Shown: positions 1 through 7,954, numbered from the stretch's first letter. The stretch: DNA of 64,000 bases from Alphaproteobacteria bacterium (GCA_009993885.1 JAACSN010000001.1:91243-155242), one strand, 5' to 3'. Numbers and translations are program-made. Notes: generated by a model from the sequence alone, not told the origin.

Positions 1-2
1 TT

Positions 3-890
3 GAAACACCCTTTGTGCAAGCGGGTATCATGCAAGGGTTGGTGATGAATACGCGAAGAGAGATTTTTGCAGATACGCGGGTGCGTCAAGCTCTGACTCT
101 GGCTTTTGACTTTGAATGGCTCAATGATAATTATTTTTATAACAAGTATGAGCGTATTGACAGTTATTTTTGGGGGCTTGACTTAGCCTCATCCGGGCTG
201 CCGACAGAAGCCGAAAAAGCACTTCTCGAGCCTTTTAAAGACCAAGTCCCTGCGGATCTTTTTACAACCCCGTACACATTGCCTAAGACGGACGGTAGCG
301 GCCAAAATCGCCAAGCTCTTCGTCAAGCAAAAGCGCTTCTAAAAGAGGCAGGATGGGATGTAACGGACGGCGTTTTGAAAAATAGTAAAACCGGTAAGAT
401 ATTTCAATTTGACCTTCTCCTTTCTAATATGAGTATGACGGGACTATTGAATGCTTATCTTAAAAACCTTAAACGCCTTGGTATTCAAGCTAAGTTTCGC
501 GTGGTTGATACGGCCCAATATACGTCCCGTGTGGAAGATTTTGATTATGATATGATTATGACGGTTACGGCTCAATCGCCGTCTCCCGGAAATGAACAAA
601 GAGAATTTTGGGGTTCTTATGTGGCAAATTCAAAGGGGAGTCGGAATTATGCAGGGGTTAGAGATCCCGTTGTGGATGCGTTGGTTGAAAAGCTTATTGA
701 TGCGACGGATCGTGAGACCCTCGTTACGGTTGTGAAAGCCCTTGATCGTGTTCTTTTACGGGGGCATTACGTTGTGCCGTTGTGGGGCTCTTCAAAGCTT
801 CGCATGGCCTATTGGAATAATCTTAAAAACACAGGGAAATTCCCAAAATATAATGTTGATTTTTTTGCTTGGTGGGTTGATAAAGAGTAG
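3..890 (+). CDS. YejA-like peptide ABC transporter substrate-binding protein, C-terminal part
   Basis: The reading frame is open from the window edge, so this is the 3' part of a gene whose start lies outside. It encodes about 295 residues. The piece resembles the C-terminal lobe of extracellular solute-binding proteins family 5, subgroup YejA/microcin C: RQALTLAFDFEW near the start, then SGLPTEAEKALLEP. YejA-type proteins bind peptides in the periplasm and deliver them to a YejBEF permease; no permease genes are visible because the gene ends here and a tRNA gene follows. Family is confident, exact substrate is not. Confidence 0.85.
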   Translation, partial: ETPFVQAGIMQGLVMNTRREIFADTRVRQALTLAFDFEWLNDNYFYNKYERIDSYFWGLDLASSGLPTEAEKALLEPFKDQVPADLFTTPYTLPKTDGSGQNRQALRQAKALLKEAGWDVTDGVLKNSKTGKIFQFDLLLSNMSMTGLLNAYLKNLKRLGIQAKFRVVDTAQYTSRVEDFDYDMIMTVTAQSPSPGNEQREFWGSYVANSKGSRNYAGVRDPVVDALVEKLIDATDRETLVTVVKALDRVLLRGHYVVPLWGSSKLRMAYWNNLKNTGKFPKYNVDFFAWWVDKE

Positions 891-927
891 AACTTGGCTT
901 TTTGACGGATATTTCCCCAAAGAACCA

Positions 928-956
928 TTGACCTTTTTGAAAAAGTTGATTATGTT
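928..956 (+). promoter_or_regulatory. Predicted promoter of tRNA-Lys
   Basis: A -35 box TTGACC (928-933) and a -10 box TATGTT (951-956) are separated by exactly 17 bases. The predicted start would lie about 7 bases before the tRNA 5' end. Position and spacing fit a sigma-70 type promoter driving tRNA-Lys. Confidence 0.6.
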
Positions 957-969
957 GATGAAATCTTGA

Positions 970-1045
970 GGGCGCTTAGCTCAGTCGGTAGAGCATCTGA
1001 CTTTTAATCAGAGGGTCACAGGTTCGAATCCTGTAGCGCCCACCA
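970..1045 (+). tRNA. tRNA-Lys (anticodon TTT)
   Basis: A 76-base cloverleaf with an encoded CCA end. The acceptor stem GGGCGCT pairs with AGCGCCC, the anticodon loop is CTTTTAA flanked by TCTGA/TCAGA, and the T loop is GGTTCGAATCC. The anticodon TTT reads AAA/AAG lysine codons. Confidence 0.97.
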
Positions 1046-1108
1046 CTATCCTCAAGGTTTCACTGTTGTTTTTAAGCTACTATAACTTAAAGTATAGGGA
1101 AGCGAAAC

Positions 1109-1564
1109 ATGACACTCACTGTCGGGAACAAAGTTCCCTATTTTAAATCACCGATTTCAGAAGACCGTTTTCTTTCACCCGATGATTTTAAGGGTCAAAA
1201 GTTGGTTATTTATTTTTATCCCAAAGATAATACCCCGGGGTGTACAACCGAATCAGCAGATTTTAGAGATCATAAAGAAGCCTTTGAGGCTAAAAAAACA
1301 GCGATTATAGGGATTTCTAAGGATTCTTTAAAGAAGCATAAAAATTTCTCAGATAAGTTAGCTCTTAATTTTCCCCTTGTTTCTGACGAGGGCGGGCAAG
1401 TATGCGAAGATTTTGGCGTATGGGTTGAAAAAAGTATGTATGGGAAAAAGTACAAGGGCATTGAGCGATCAACTTTTTTGGTGAATGAAACCGGACATAT
1501 AGAAAAAATTTGGCGAAAGGTAAAAGTCACAGGGCATGTGAAAGAGGTCTTAGAAGCCTTATAA
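1109..1564 (+). CDS. bcp: Peroxiredoxin of the BCP/PrxQ family
   Basis: A 151-residue thiol peroxidase expected in the cytoplasm, reducing hydrogen peroxide and organic hydroperoxides. The peroxidatic site is FYPKDNTPGCTTES with Cys45. The second cysteine found five residues later in E. coli BCP is absent (Ala50); the only other cysteine is Cys99 in GGQVCEDFGVW, so resolution must use that residue or an external thiol. The ATG follows an AGGGAAG ribosome-binding site. Thioredoxin at 5412 is a plausible reductant by family knowledge, not shown here. Confidence 0.93.
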   Translation: MTLTVGNKVPYFKSPISEDRFLSPDDFKGQKLVIYFYPKDNTPGCTTESADFRDHKEAFEAKKTAIIGISKDSLKKHKNFSDKLALNFPLVSDEGGQVCEDFGVWVEKSMYGKKYKGIERSTFLVNETGHIEKIWRKVKVTGHVKEVLEAL

Positions 1565-1643
1565 AAAACGATTTAGCCATAAACCCAAACGAATTCTTAA
1601 AGGAGTCTTTCAAGGGATTTTGGCGACATACCTTTAAATACGC

Positions 1644-1811
1644 TTACCCCTCGATGAACGGGAAATTTTTTCGAAAGCGTTCCACAATCTGAAGGTTACG
1701 CTTTAAAGCATTAAGAGCAGCCTTTTTAGAAACATCCTCTTCTCGCCCGGCACCAAACAGATGCGATAGAACTTTTTCAAGTGCTGTAAAATTTTGTAGG
1801 GGTATTGCTTT
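1644..1811 (-). pseudogene. Unidentified coding-like fragment without start codon (lies in the 1565-1889 gap)
   Basis: On the minus strand 55 codons are open between TGA (1812-1814) and a TAA at 1644-1646, with no ATG, GTG or TTG start. The translation is helix-like (contains LSHLFGAGREED and ALKRNLQIVERF) and looks like the C-terminal end of a larger protein. I do not recognise the family. It may be a relic or chance. The rest of the 1565-1889 gap holds a dyad CATTGCAG (1813-1820)/CTGCAATG (1838-1845) followed by TTTT, possibly a terminator for bcp, and the promoter of the next gene. Confidence 0.25.
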
Positions 1812-1833
1812 TCATTGCAGAAAGGGAAATAAT
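1805..1833 (+). promoter_or_regulatory. Possible promoter of the entericidin-like gene
   Basis: TTGCTT (1805-1810) and AATAAT (1828-1833) are spaced by 17 bases, about 57 bases upstream of the lipoprotein start codon. The match is reasonable but sits inside a dyad, so it is tentative. Confidence 0.35.
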
Positions 1834-1889
1834 TATGCTGCAATGTTTTAAAATCCATTAAAAAGTCAACTAACAATAAGGAAAACATC

Positions 1890-2027
1890 ATGCGCAAATG
1901 TTTCATAATCACCTTTTCTCTAATTTCTCTTTTATCTTTAACAGCCTGTAACACAATGGAAGGGCTTGGCGAAGATATTAAAAAAGGTGGCGAAAAGCTA
2001 GAAGAGGCTGCTAAAAGTAATAAATAG
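1890..2027 (+). CDS. Small entericidin-type lipoprotein
   Basis: A 45-residue protein. It has a short basic start (MRK), a hydrophobic signal segment and a lipobox LTAC with Cys20, followed by a 25-residue charged tail (NTMEGLGEDIKKGG). This arrangement, including the GEDIKKGGEKLEEAA motif, is characteristic of entericidin A/B lipoproteins, which are lipidated at the cysteine and held in the envelope. An AAGGA ribosome-binding site lies 8 bases before the ATG and a clear terminator follows, so it is a monocistronic gene. The role in this organism is unknown; entericidins are linked to stress-related envelope effects in enterobacteria. Confidence 0.85.
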   Translation: MRKCFIITFSLISLLSLTACNTMEGLGEDIKKGGEKLEEAAKSNK

Positions 2028-2045
2028 GTTTTGAAACCTATTTTT
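2022..2045 (+). terminator. Intrinsic terminator after the entericidin-like gene
   Basis: AAATAGGTTT (2022-2031) and AAACCTATTT (2034-2043) form a stem with a small loop, followed by a T run. It overlaps the stop codon of the lipoprotein gene. Confidence 0.8.
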
Positions 2046-2141
2046 ATCTCTTGCCATAAAAACAAAAGAAGAGAGCTTTTTTGTTTGTCGGGGAAAAGGG
2101 GGAATGCGGAATACCCCCTAAACTGTTATTTTTGACTTAGG

Positions 2142-2342
2142 CTACTTCCTTGAGAGTTTTTTATAAATATCATCGTCATTTCTTTTTCAGATGAGGATAA
2201 ATAGAAACATTGTATCATTTTCAATCTCATATATTACTCGGTACTCCCCAACGTCTGCCCTAAAATAGGGCGTATTCTCTTTCTGCATCTTTGAGGGAGA
2301 GTTTCGGATAGACCTCAAGGCTTCATGTGTGGGTAGGGAGCC
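2142..2342 (-). pseudogene. Decayed RelE/ParE-type toxin
   Basis: The minus strand carries a frame containing PYFRADVGEYRVIYEIENDT, then an in-frame TGA (2187-2189), then KRNDDDIYKKLSRK and a stop. RVGDYRVIYEI...KRNDVYKKLSR is the standard C-terminal core of RelE-superfamily mRNA interferases. The N-terminal half is missing: the frame closes at a TAA (2343-2345) and no start exists. No antitoxin gene is visible next to it. I read it as the remnant of a toxin-antitoxin locus. The rest of the 2028-2427 gap holds only the terminator and the upstream region of the next gene. Confidence 0.85.
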
Positions 2343-2427
2343 TTAACGTCTAAGTGAGTCTTTATAAAAATTGACAAAATTGTTTTATTTTGGTATTGGA
2401 TATAGTTAATTAAATTAAGGTTCAATT

Positions 2428-3351
2428 ATGATAAACAAATATATAGTATTTTTATTTGCCTCGTTAGTATTTTTTTCAAATGATTCAAAATCCTGCCTCC
2501 GGCACCCTTCTTATTACGGCGTGCAAGAATTAACTCAAGCAGAAATAAACGCCGGAGTTATAGAAACCGCAACGAGGGTCTACAGTGACATTAATACCCA
2601 CCATATATACCCTACCCATGAAGAAACAATAATTTCTCTACATAAATCTTGGGAAGCCAAATACATCACAAGCGTAGGAATTGATGGAACCGGAAAAAAG
2701 GTTACAATGAATGTTCCAACCCTAACCCACACAGGCAGCCTAAATCAATTTGGAGATGATTTGGAAGAGCTTGTTAAAACAGACGGGTGTGTACTTGAAT
2801 GCACCATTGCCCTCCAAATCACACAAATTTTATGCTTGCGTGACTTGTTAGGGGGAGATAACTTTAATGCCTACGTGGCTCTCATGCTCGATAGATTACA
2901 AGAAGAGAAGCTTTCTATAGATGATCTATTCGGCTCCCTATGCCCTCCATTTTTTAATACGTTTGAAGGCGCAAAGGAAATTCCAGGTTCAATTACTTAT
3001 CTCACAAACGTAGTACTATATAAAAATTTTAAACCTAGCGGCAATGGACGAGGATCAAATGTCTTTTGTGTGGGAGATAATGCTTACCTTGGTTTCAGTG
3101 GGATCTATGCTAAGGGACCACAGGATTTGCGAACCATAGAAGATCAAGATTTAGAGTTATTTACAAGAACATGTGATCTACAAGAAAATGAAGAAATGCA
3201 TAAAATATTCAGTCAACATTACAGTTCACATCCTGAAGAATTTTATGTTGATCGTGCAAGAGATCAATGTTTAATACAGTTTTATCAAATTTTTGACGAA
3301 GAGCTAATTAATGACTTCAGAAAGTGGCAACATATAGACATTAACTTTTAG
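2428..3351 (+). CDS. Secreted protein resembling bacterial transglutaminase (Tgl), probably altered active site
   Basis: A 307-residue protein with an N-terminal hydrophobic signal segment (residues 1-20). Its middle resembles the core of Bacillus Tgl (protein-glutamine gamma-glutamyltransferase), from memory of that sequence: DGCVLECTIALQI around Cys125 matches the FECATAIVI segment of the catalytic Cys116, GGDNFNAY matches GEDKFNAS, and GRGSNVFCVGDNAYLGFSGI matches WRGENVILLGEDKYFAHGLGI. In that alignment the catalytic Glu becomes Ser210 and the catalytic His becomes Phe223, so only the Cys is kept. It could be an inactive or re-purposed relative acting outside the cell. The extra N- and C-terminal parts are unrecognised. 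It is a lone gene after a region with a TTGACA-like -35 box. Confidence 0.5.
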   Translation: MINKYIVFLFASLVFFSNDSKSCLRHPSYYGVQELTQAEINAGVIETATRVYSDINTHHIYPTHEETIISLHKSWEAKYITSVGIDGTGKKVTMNVPTLTHTGSLNQFGDDLEELVKTDGCVLECTIALQITQILCLRDLLGGDNFNAYVALMLDRLQEEKLSIDDLFGSLCPPFFNTFEGAKEIPGSITYLTNVVLYKNFKPSGNGRGSNVFCVGDNAYLGFSGIYAKGPQDLRTIEDQDLELFTRTCDLQENEEMHKIFSQHYSSHPEEFYVDRARDQCLIQFYQIFDEELINDFRKWQHIDINF

Positions 3352-3396
3352 GGGTTTTACCGGATAAGACGGTCAAGGGGGATAAAGCCAATTGCC

Positions 3397-3690
3397 TTAG
3401 AAAAGCTTTGTTACTTTTCGGATAAAGAATTTAAAGGAAAATTTGATGAAGGCAAATTTCATCAAAAGGTTTAACCCGGTTTTCTGCCCTTTCCTGCAAA
3501 CCAGCCCTTTTTCTTTAGTTTCAACAGCCGTATAACTTTTTAGCTTAGTAGGTAAAAACCCTGAAGTTGCAGGCACTTTACCGTCATTATGGGCCATAAT
3601 TCGTTGTTTTAGGTTACGGCTAAAGCCAACGTAAATATTGTCATTTGATAATTCTAAAAAATAAACATAATGCGTAATTCTAAAGTCTCG
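3397..3690 (-). pseudogene. GIY-YIG nuclease gene without a recognisable start, downstream of tRNA-Ser
   Basis: The minus-strand frame is open from just after a TAG (3691-3693) to the stop at 3397. It begins ITHYVYFLELSNDNIYVGFS and continues RNLKQRIMAHNDGK, the GIY-YIG signature of UvrC/SLX1-like single-domain endonucleases. The region KEKGLVCRKGQKTG aligns without gaps to the usual KEKALAFEKYLKTG, so it is close to full length but substituted. There is no ATG/GTG/TTG upstream of the domain; the first Met (3597) would remove the catalytic core. It lies about 75 bases downstream of tRNA-Ser on the same strand, a setting seen for this family in other bacteria. It is probably decaying, or uses a rare start. 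Confidence 0.6.
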
Positions 3691-3767
3691 CTACGCGAAA
3701 GCTTCGTGAGGCATCTCTACTTCTACCTCACTTCCGGCGTGCCGCCCGAAGTTCGAAGGACGTAGGG

Positions 3768-3857
3768 TGGCGGAGAGAGCGGGATTCGAACCCGCGATAC
3801 GGTTGCCCGCATACACGAATTCCAATCGTGCGCCTTCAACCACTCGGCCACCTCTCC
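3768..3857 (-). tRNA. tRNA-Ser (anticodon GGA)
   Basis: A 90-base class II tRNA with encoded CCA. The acceptor stem starts GGAGAGG, the anticodon stem CACGA/TCGTG encloses the loop TTGGAAT (anticodon GGA), a long variable arm follows, and the T arm carries GGTTCGAATCC. It reads UCC/UCU serine codons. Confidence 0.96.
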
Positions 3858-3907
3858 GTGACACAAAATAATCTGCCCTCTATTAAGGCAGGGATACGTT
3901 AGCATCA

Positions 3908-3936
3908 GAAATAGCGAATCTCTCGTTTATTGTCAA
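3908..3936 (-). promoter_or_regulatory. Predicted promoter of tRNA-Ser
   Basis: Read on the minus strand, a consensus TTGACA (3931-3936) and TATTTC (3908-3913) are separated by 17 bases, about 50 bases upstream of the tRNA. Confidence 0.6.
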
Positions 3937-4062
3937 TGCATTTCATCTTAGAATCGCCGTGCTTAAATTCTTTTGAGGCTTTTCTAAAAAAGAATCACGG
4001 TAGCCTTTGAAAAGGCTTTATAAAACGGGGCTTGCTCTTTTTTAACGCAAATCGGCCGAAAA

Positions 4063-4272
4063 CTAAGCCTTTTTCAAATAGCAGGTTTTAAGAACGATCT
4101 GAGATTTACCCTGCTTACATTCTATTTCATCTTCATTATAGGTTAGGCGAATGTTTTTAATCAGCGTACCTCTTTTAAGATTAAGAGAAGAACCTTTAAC
4201 TTTAAGGTCTCTGATCAATGTGACGCTATCGCCGTCTTGTAAAAGCGTTCCGTTACTGTCTTTCGTTTCCAT
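4063..4272 (-). CDS. PhnA/YjdM-like protein, short form
   Basis: A 69-residue protein matching the C-terminal domain of PhnA/YjdM: DSNGTLLQDGDSVTLIRDLKVKGSS followed by LKRGTLIKNIRL and CKQGKSQIVLKT (fragments shown in order). The N-terminal zinc ribbon found in the roughly 110-residue E. coli protein is absent, as in many family members. The historic name links it to alkylphosphonate use, but the true function is unknown. The gene follows the epimerase on the same strand with a 29-base gap and may be cotranscribed with it. Confidence 0.85.
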   Translation of the reverse strand: METKDSNGTLLQDGDSVTLIRDLKVKGSSLNLKRGTLIKNIRLTYNEDEIECKQGKSQIVLKTCYLKKA

Positions 4273-4301
4273 TCTTTTCTCTCTCGTTTATGTTGAACAG
4301 G

Positions 4302-5282
4302 CTAGACGTAGTATTCTTTGTACCAGTCTATAAAATACTTTAGCCCTTCGCGCATATTTGTTTTAGGCTCAAAACCAAGATCTTTTTGAGTGCTCTCAAT
4401 ATCGGCAATAGTTTCTTTCACATCACCGGGTTGCAACGGCATCAAATTGATTTTTGCTTTGCACCCTATGTATTCTTCAAGGGTATGGATAAAATCCGTT
4501 AATTCTTCCGAGCGATTATTGCCGATATTATATAAAGCAAACGGCGGTTCCCCTGCTGAAGGCGCTTTGGCAGGTTTATCAAGAGCTCCCAAAACACCTT
4601 GGACGATATCATCAATGTAGGTAAAATTGCGACGCATTTTACCTTGGTTGTAAACGTCTATTTTCTTGCCGGCCAAGATATTTTTAGCAAAAATAAACGC
4701 TGCCATATCAGGGCGTCCCCAAGGGCCGTAAACCGTAAAGAAACGAAGACCGGTTGTCGGGATTTGAAAAAGATGGCTATAGGTGCGGGCAATTAGCTCA
4801 TTGGAAGCTTTTGTTGCGGCATATAAAGAAATAGGCTTTTCGATTCGATCACCGACAGAGCTTGGCTTTTTTTTATTGGCTCCGTAAACAGACGAACTGC
4901 TCGCATACACAAAATGCTTTAACTCGGTTAAGGCCTTAGCGCTTTCAAGGAGGGTGACAAAGCCCGTCAAATTAGCGTGAACATAGGCATAAGGATCAAT
5001 CAAAGAATACCGCACACCCGCCTGAGCCGCGAGATTAATAAGGCCGGCTATATCCTTATGTTTCCGAAAAAGGGCTTCGATACAAGAACGGTCGGCAATA
5101 TCGCCCTTAATAAAGGTAAAACCTTTCTCTTTTTCTAATTCCTTAAGCCGTGCCTCTTTGAGGGTGACGTCATAGTACTCGTTCATACTATCGATACCGA
5201 CAACTTCATCGCCCCGATCCAGCAATGCCTTTGACGTATGGTAGCCGATAAAACCGGCAACGCCGGTGACAAAAACTTTCAT
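4302..5282 (-). CDS. NAD-dependent nucleotide-sugar epimerase (UDP-glucuronate 4-epimerase type)
   Basis: A 326-residue extended short-chain dehydrogenase/reductase. The Rossmann motif GVAGFIG is at residues 7-13, Asp31 follows in GIDSMNEYYD, and the catalytic pair is Tyr154 and Lys158 in SLYAATKAS, with SSSSVYG before it. The DSMNEYYD segment and overall similarity fit the UDP-glucuronate 4-epimerase (LspL) branch, making UDP-galacturonate for surface polysaccharide. The exact sugar cannot be settled from sequence alone. It is transcribed away from trxA; its own promoter should lie in 5283-5411. Confidence 0.85.
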   Translation of the reverse strand: MKVFVTGVAGFIGYHTSKALLDRGDEVVGIDSMNEYYDVTLKEARLKELEKEKGFTFIKGDIADRSCIEALFRKHKDIAGLINLAAQAGVRYSLIDPYAYVHANLTGFVTLLESAKALTELKHFVYASSSSVYGANKKKPSSVGDRIEKPISLYAATKASNELIARTYSHLFQIPTTGLRFFTVYGPWGRPDMAAFIFAKNILAGKKIDVYNQGKMRRNFTYIDDIVQGVLGALDKPAKAPSAGEPPFALYNIGNNRSEELTDFIHTLEEYIGCKAKINLMPLQPGDVKETIADIESTQKDLGFEPKTNMREGLKYFIDWYKEYYV

Positions 5283-5411
5283 GATTTATCTCTATTTGTA
5301 AACACTATATTTATAAGGAAGAAAGGCACAAAAAGCAAGTTCTCCATTGATGAATCTCCCGTCATCCTTTAAACTGAATTAAGATCAAAACAAACGAGGA
5401 TATTTTTCACC

Positions 5412-5732
5412 ATGACAGTCCATTCTGCTACCGATACAACTTTTGACGCCGAAGTCCTTAAAAACAACACACTTGTTCTTGTGGATTTTTGGGCCGAATG
5501 GTGCGGTCCCTGTCGAGCCGTTGCCCCTATTCTTGAAGAACTTTCTAATGATTTTGAAGGTCGTGTAAAAATTGTTAAAGTGAATATCGATGAAAATCCC
5601 GATACGCCCGTCAAACACGGTGTGCGCAGTATCCCGACACTTATGATTTTTAAGGGCGGTCAGGTTCTTGAAACTCAGGTTGGAGTTTTGCCAAAGCAAG
5701 CCTTAACCGATTGGCTGAATCGGTCTTTATAG
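5412..5732 (+). CDS. trxA: Thioredoxin
   Basis: A 106-residue cytoplasmic thioredoxin with the active site WCGPC (Cys31 and Cys34), the conserved DFWAEW lead-in and the cis-proline segment RSIPTLMIF. It supplies reducing power to enzymes such as peroxiredoxins and ribonucleotide reductase (family knowledge). A GAGGA ribosome-binding site lies ahead of the ATG. It stands alone, followed by the histidine kinase with its own ribosome-binding site. Confidence 0.97.
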   Translation: MTVHSATDTTFDAEVLKNNTLVLVDFWAEWCGPCRAVAPILEELSNDFEGRVKIVKVNIDENPDTPVKHGVRSIPTLMIFKGGQVLETQVGVLPKQALTDWLNRSL

Positions 5733-5791
5733 TTCCTTTAAGCACTAAAAAACCGCAGTCGGACTGTATTGACCGAAAAGGGAGATGAACG

Positions 5792-7951
5792 CTGAAGCCC
5801 ATACAAAGCAAAAGTTTCTTTTCACGCTTCAACCGTATTCTCTCTCTTGTTTACGGGTCGGTTACAATCTCTGCTGCGATCCTCTTTGCTTTTCTGTATA
5901 ACGATAATTATGAAGCCAATATTCAAAACATGAACCTGCGTTTACTGGAGCAAACGCAGGCTTTTAATAATGTATTGCGGGTGCGTTATGATGCTGTCAA
6001 AGCGATGCAACGTCAGGCGCGAAAATTTTTGGAACAAGAATTACAAATGTTTAGCAATCATTTGGAAATGAAAGATATTTCAGGAAAAAATACTTATTAT
6101 TTGGCGACGAGGGGAGGAAAAGGCAATCCTTACGGCCTGCTGGTCGGACAAGGGCATACGTCGAACCTTAAAGAAGCCACATGGAAAGAGCTCCAAATGG
6201 CTTTTTCTCTTATGCCTCTTGTGAGTGTGCTCAAAAATAGTATTCAGAGCGTGACAGGATTCCATTACACTTCTAAAAATGACTTTTACTTTCGCTACCC
6301 TTGGAGTGAATACCAAGATATAAAATTCGATTCCGGCTTATACAAAAAAGAATATTATTTGCGTTCTATCCCTGCCAATAACCGAGAAGATAAAGTTTTT
6401 TGGACAGATGTTTTTCTTTCTCCCGTAGAAAACGCTCTCCTTGTAACTTGCGCCGCTCCTATTTATAAAGGCATGAGTTATCAAGGAGTTGTGGGTATCG
6501 ATTTTACACTTGATTCAGTGGACTTCTTTGTGGAAAGTCTCCACCATAACCAAGGTAATTTCCTCGTCATTAACGACCATAATACGGTTATTGCAGATTT
6601 AGCCGTTCACGAGGGGAGTCGTAAAGAAATTGCCCACCTTGAAAATATTATCCCTCAAGATTTACCATTGGAACATTTTGTCAAGGTCAGCGACGCTACC
6701 CTAACGCGTCTCGGTGACTATTGGATTTATGTGGCGCATACTTCTTTTGCCCCTTGGCAGGTCATTTATTACGTAGAAAATAAAGCAGTTACCATGACAA
6801 CTTTTAAGAATATTCTTCCCAGCCTTTTACTTGTTATCCTTTTTACGACGATTTTTTTGGTTGTTGCCAATCGACTTATTGCCCGTGAATTTATTACCCC
6901 TGCCAGTCTCTTGGTGCGCCATATTGAAAAACAGGGGAAAATTAAAGAAAGCGAATTAAAAGCCATAAGTGAGCCTTGGGCGCCATGGTTTCACGCTATT
7001 TCCAATGTCTTTGGTGAAAATAAAGCCCTTGTTGAAAAGTTGGAAAAGCATATTGATAAACTGGACGATCAGGTTGCCAAGAGAACCCTTGATCTGTCAA
7101 AGAAAAACAAACAATTAGAACAAGCCTTTTCGGATCTAAAAAAAGCACAATCTCAAATTATTACCCAAGAAAAATTAGCGGGACTCGGCTCTCTCACAGC
7201 CGGAATTGCCCACGAAATTCGAAATCCCTTGAATTTTATTGTGAATTTTGCAGAAAACTCCAGAATTTTTGGGGAAGAAATTTCTGAAGGTATTCATAAT
7301 ATCGCTGAAAAACTGGATAAAACAGAACGTGAAACGTTGTTAGAGCTCTCAAACCACTTACTCAAAAATATGGAAAAAATCAACGAGCACGGCAGGCGTG
7401 CCGATGCTATTGTGAACTCAATGTTAACCCATGCTCACGGCGGAAAAGAATCTTTACGATCGACAAACCTGCAAGAATTGTTGGATGAAAACATATTGCT
7501 TGGCCTTGCTTCCTTTAAACAAAAGGGTTTTACCCCGAATTTACGCCGACATTATGCACCGACCTTGGGAGAAATTTCCGTTTATCCCCAAGATTTAGGA
7601 CGCGTTTTCTTGAACATGATTAACAATGCGTGCTATATATTGCATGAAAAAAGTAAAAAGAATATTGAAGGGTACTCTCCTCAGATTACGGTCACGACCT
7701 TGGATGATCCGGACTCAGTCACCATAAAAATTCGTGACAACGGGCTTGGTATGACAAGCCAAGTGAAGAAAAAACTCTTTGAGCCTTTTTTTACAACAAA
7801 ACCCACAGGACAAGGCACGGGTCTTGGCCTTTCTTTAAGCTTTGAGATTATAGTCCGACAACATCACGGCAAACTTTCTCTTGACACCGAGCTTGGAAAG
7901 TTTACAGAATTTGTTATAGTCCTTCCTAAAAACCTCCGGAAAGCAGCGTAG
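5792..7951 (+). CDS. Membrane sensor histidine kinase with periplasmic Cache domain; non-ATG start or frameshift at 5' end
   Basis: From the first in-frame ATG (5930) the protein is 673 residues, but the frame continues upstream to CTG at 5792 (719 residues). The extra 46 residues contain the first membrane helix (RILSLVYGSVTISAAILFAF), which the protein needs to place its sensor domain outside. A GGGAG ribosome-binding site lies 7 bases before the CTG. The order is TM1, a Cache-like domain (VVGIDFTLDSVDFF), TM2 (ILPSLLLVILFTTIFLVVA), a coiled coil, the H box (AGIAHEIRNPLNF, His474 from CTG), the N box (NMINNACYIL), and G boxes (RDNGLGM, GQGTGLGLS). Its response regulator is not adjacent. An ATG at 5785 is one base out of frame, so a one-base error or mutation is the alternative. 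Confidence 0.85.
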   Translation: MKPIQSKSFFSRFNRILSLVYGSVTISAAILFAFLYNDNYEANIQNMNLRLLEQTQAFNNVLRVRYDAVKAMQRQARKFLEQELQMFSNHLEMKDISGKNTYYLATRGGKGNPYGLLVGQGHTSNLKEATWKELQMAFSLMPLVSVLKNSIQSVTGFHYTSKNDFYFRYPWSEYQDIKFDSGLYKKEYYLRSIPANNREDKVFWTDVFLSPVENALLVTCAAPIYKGMSYQGVVGIDFTLDSVDFFVESLHHNQGNFLVINDHNTVIADLAVHEGSRKEIAHLENIIPQDLPLEHFVKVSDATLTRLGDYWIYVAHTSFAPWQVIYYVENKAVTMTTFKNILPSLLLVILFTTIFLVVANRLIAREFITPASLLVRHIEKQGKIKESELKAISEPWAPWFHAISNVFGENKALVEKLEKHIDKLDDQVAKRTLDLSKKNKQLEQAFSDLKKAQSQIITQEKLAGLGSLTAGIAHEIRNPLNFIVNFAENSRIFGEEISEGIHNIAEKLDKTERETLLELSNHLLKNMEKINEHGRRADAIVNSMLTHAHGGKESLRSTNLQELLDENILLGLASFKQKGFTPNLRRHYAPTLGEISVYPQDLGRVFLNMINNACYILHEKSKKNIEGYSPQITVTTLDDPDSVTIKIRDNGLGMTSQVKKKLFEPFFTTKPTGQGTGLGLSLSFEIIVRQHHGKLSLDTELGKFTEFVIVLPKNLRKAA

Positions 7952-7954
7952 ATC

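Noticed and set aside
1703..2065. 120-residue minus-strand frame overlapping the entericidin-like gene
   Set aside because: It has no family similarity, runs antisense through a well-supported lipoprotein gene and its terminator, and has a Phe/Ser/Leu-rich composition typical of an antisense frame.
3723..3905. 60-residue frame with [12 protein letters not shown]
   Set aside because: It is the translation of the tRNA-Ser gene on the same strand, a well-known annotation artefact.
5930..7951. ATG at 5930 as the start of the histidine kinase
   Set aside because: It would remove the first membrane helix; in-frame coding clearly continues upstream to 5792.
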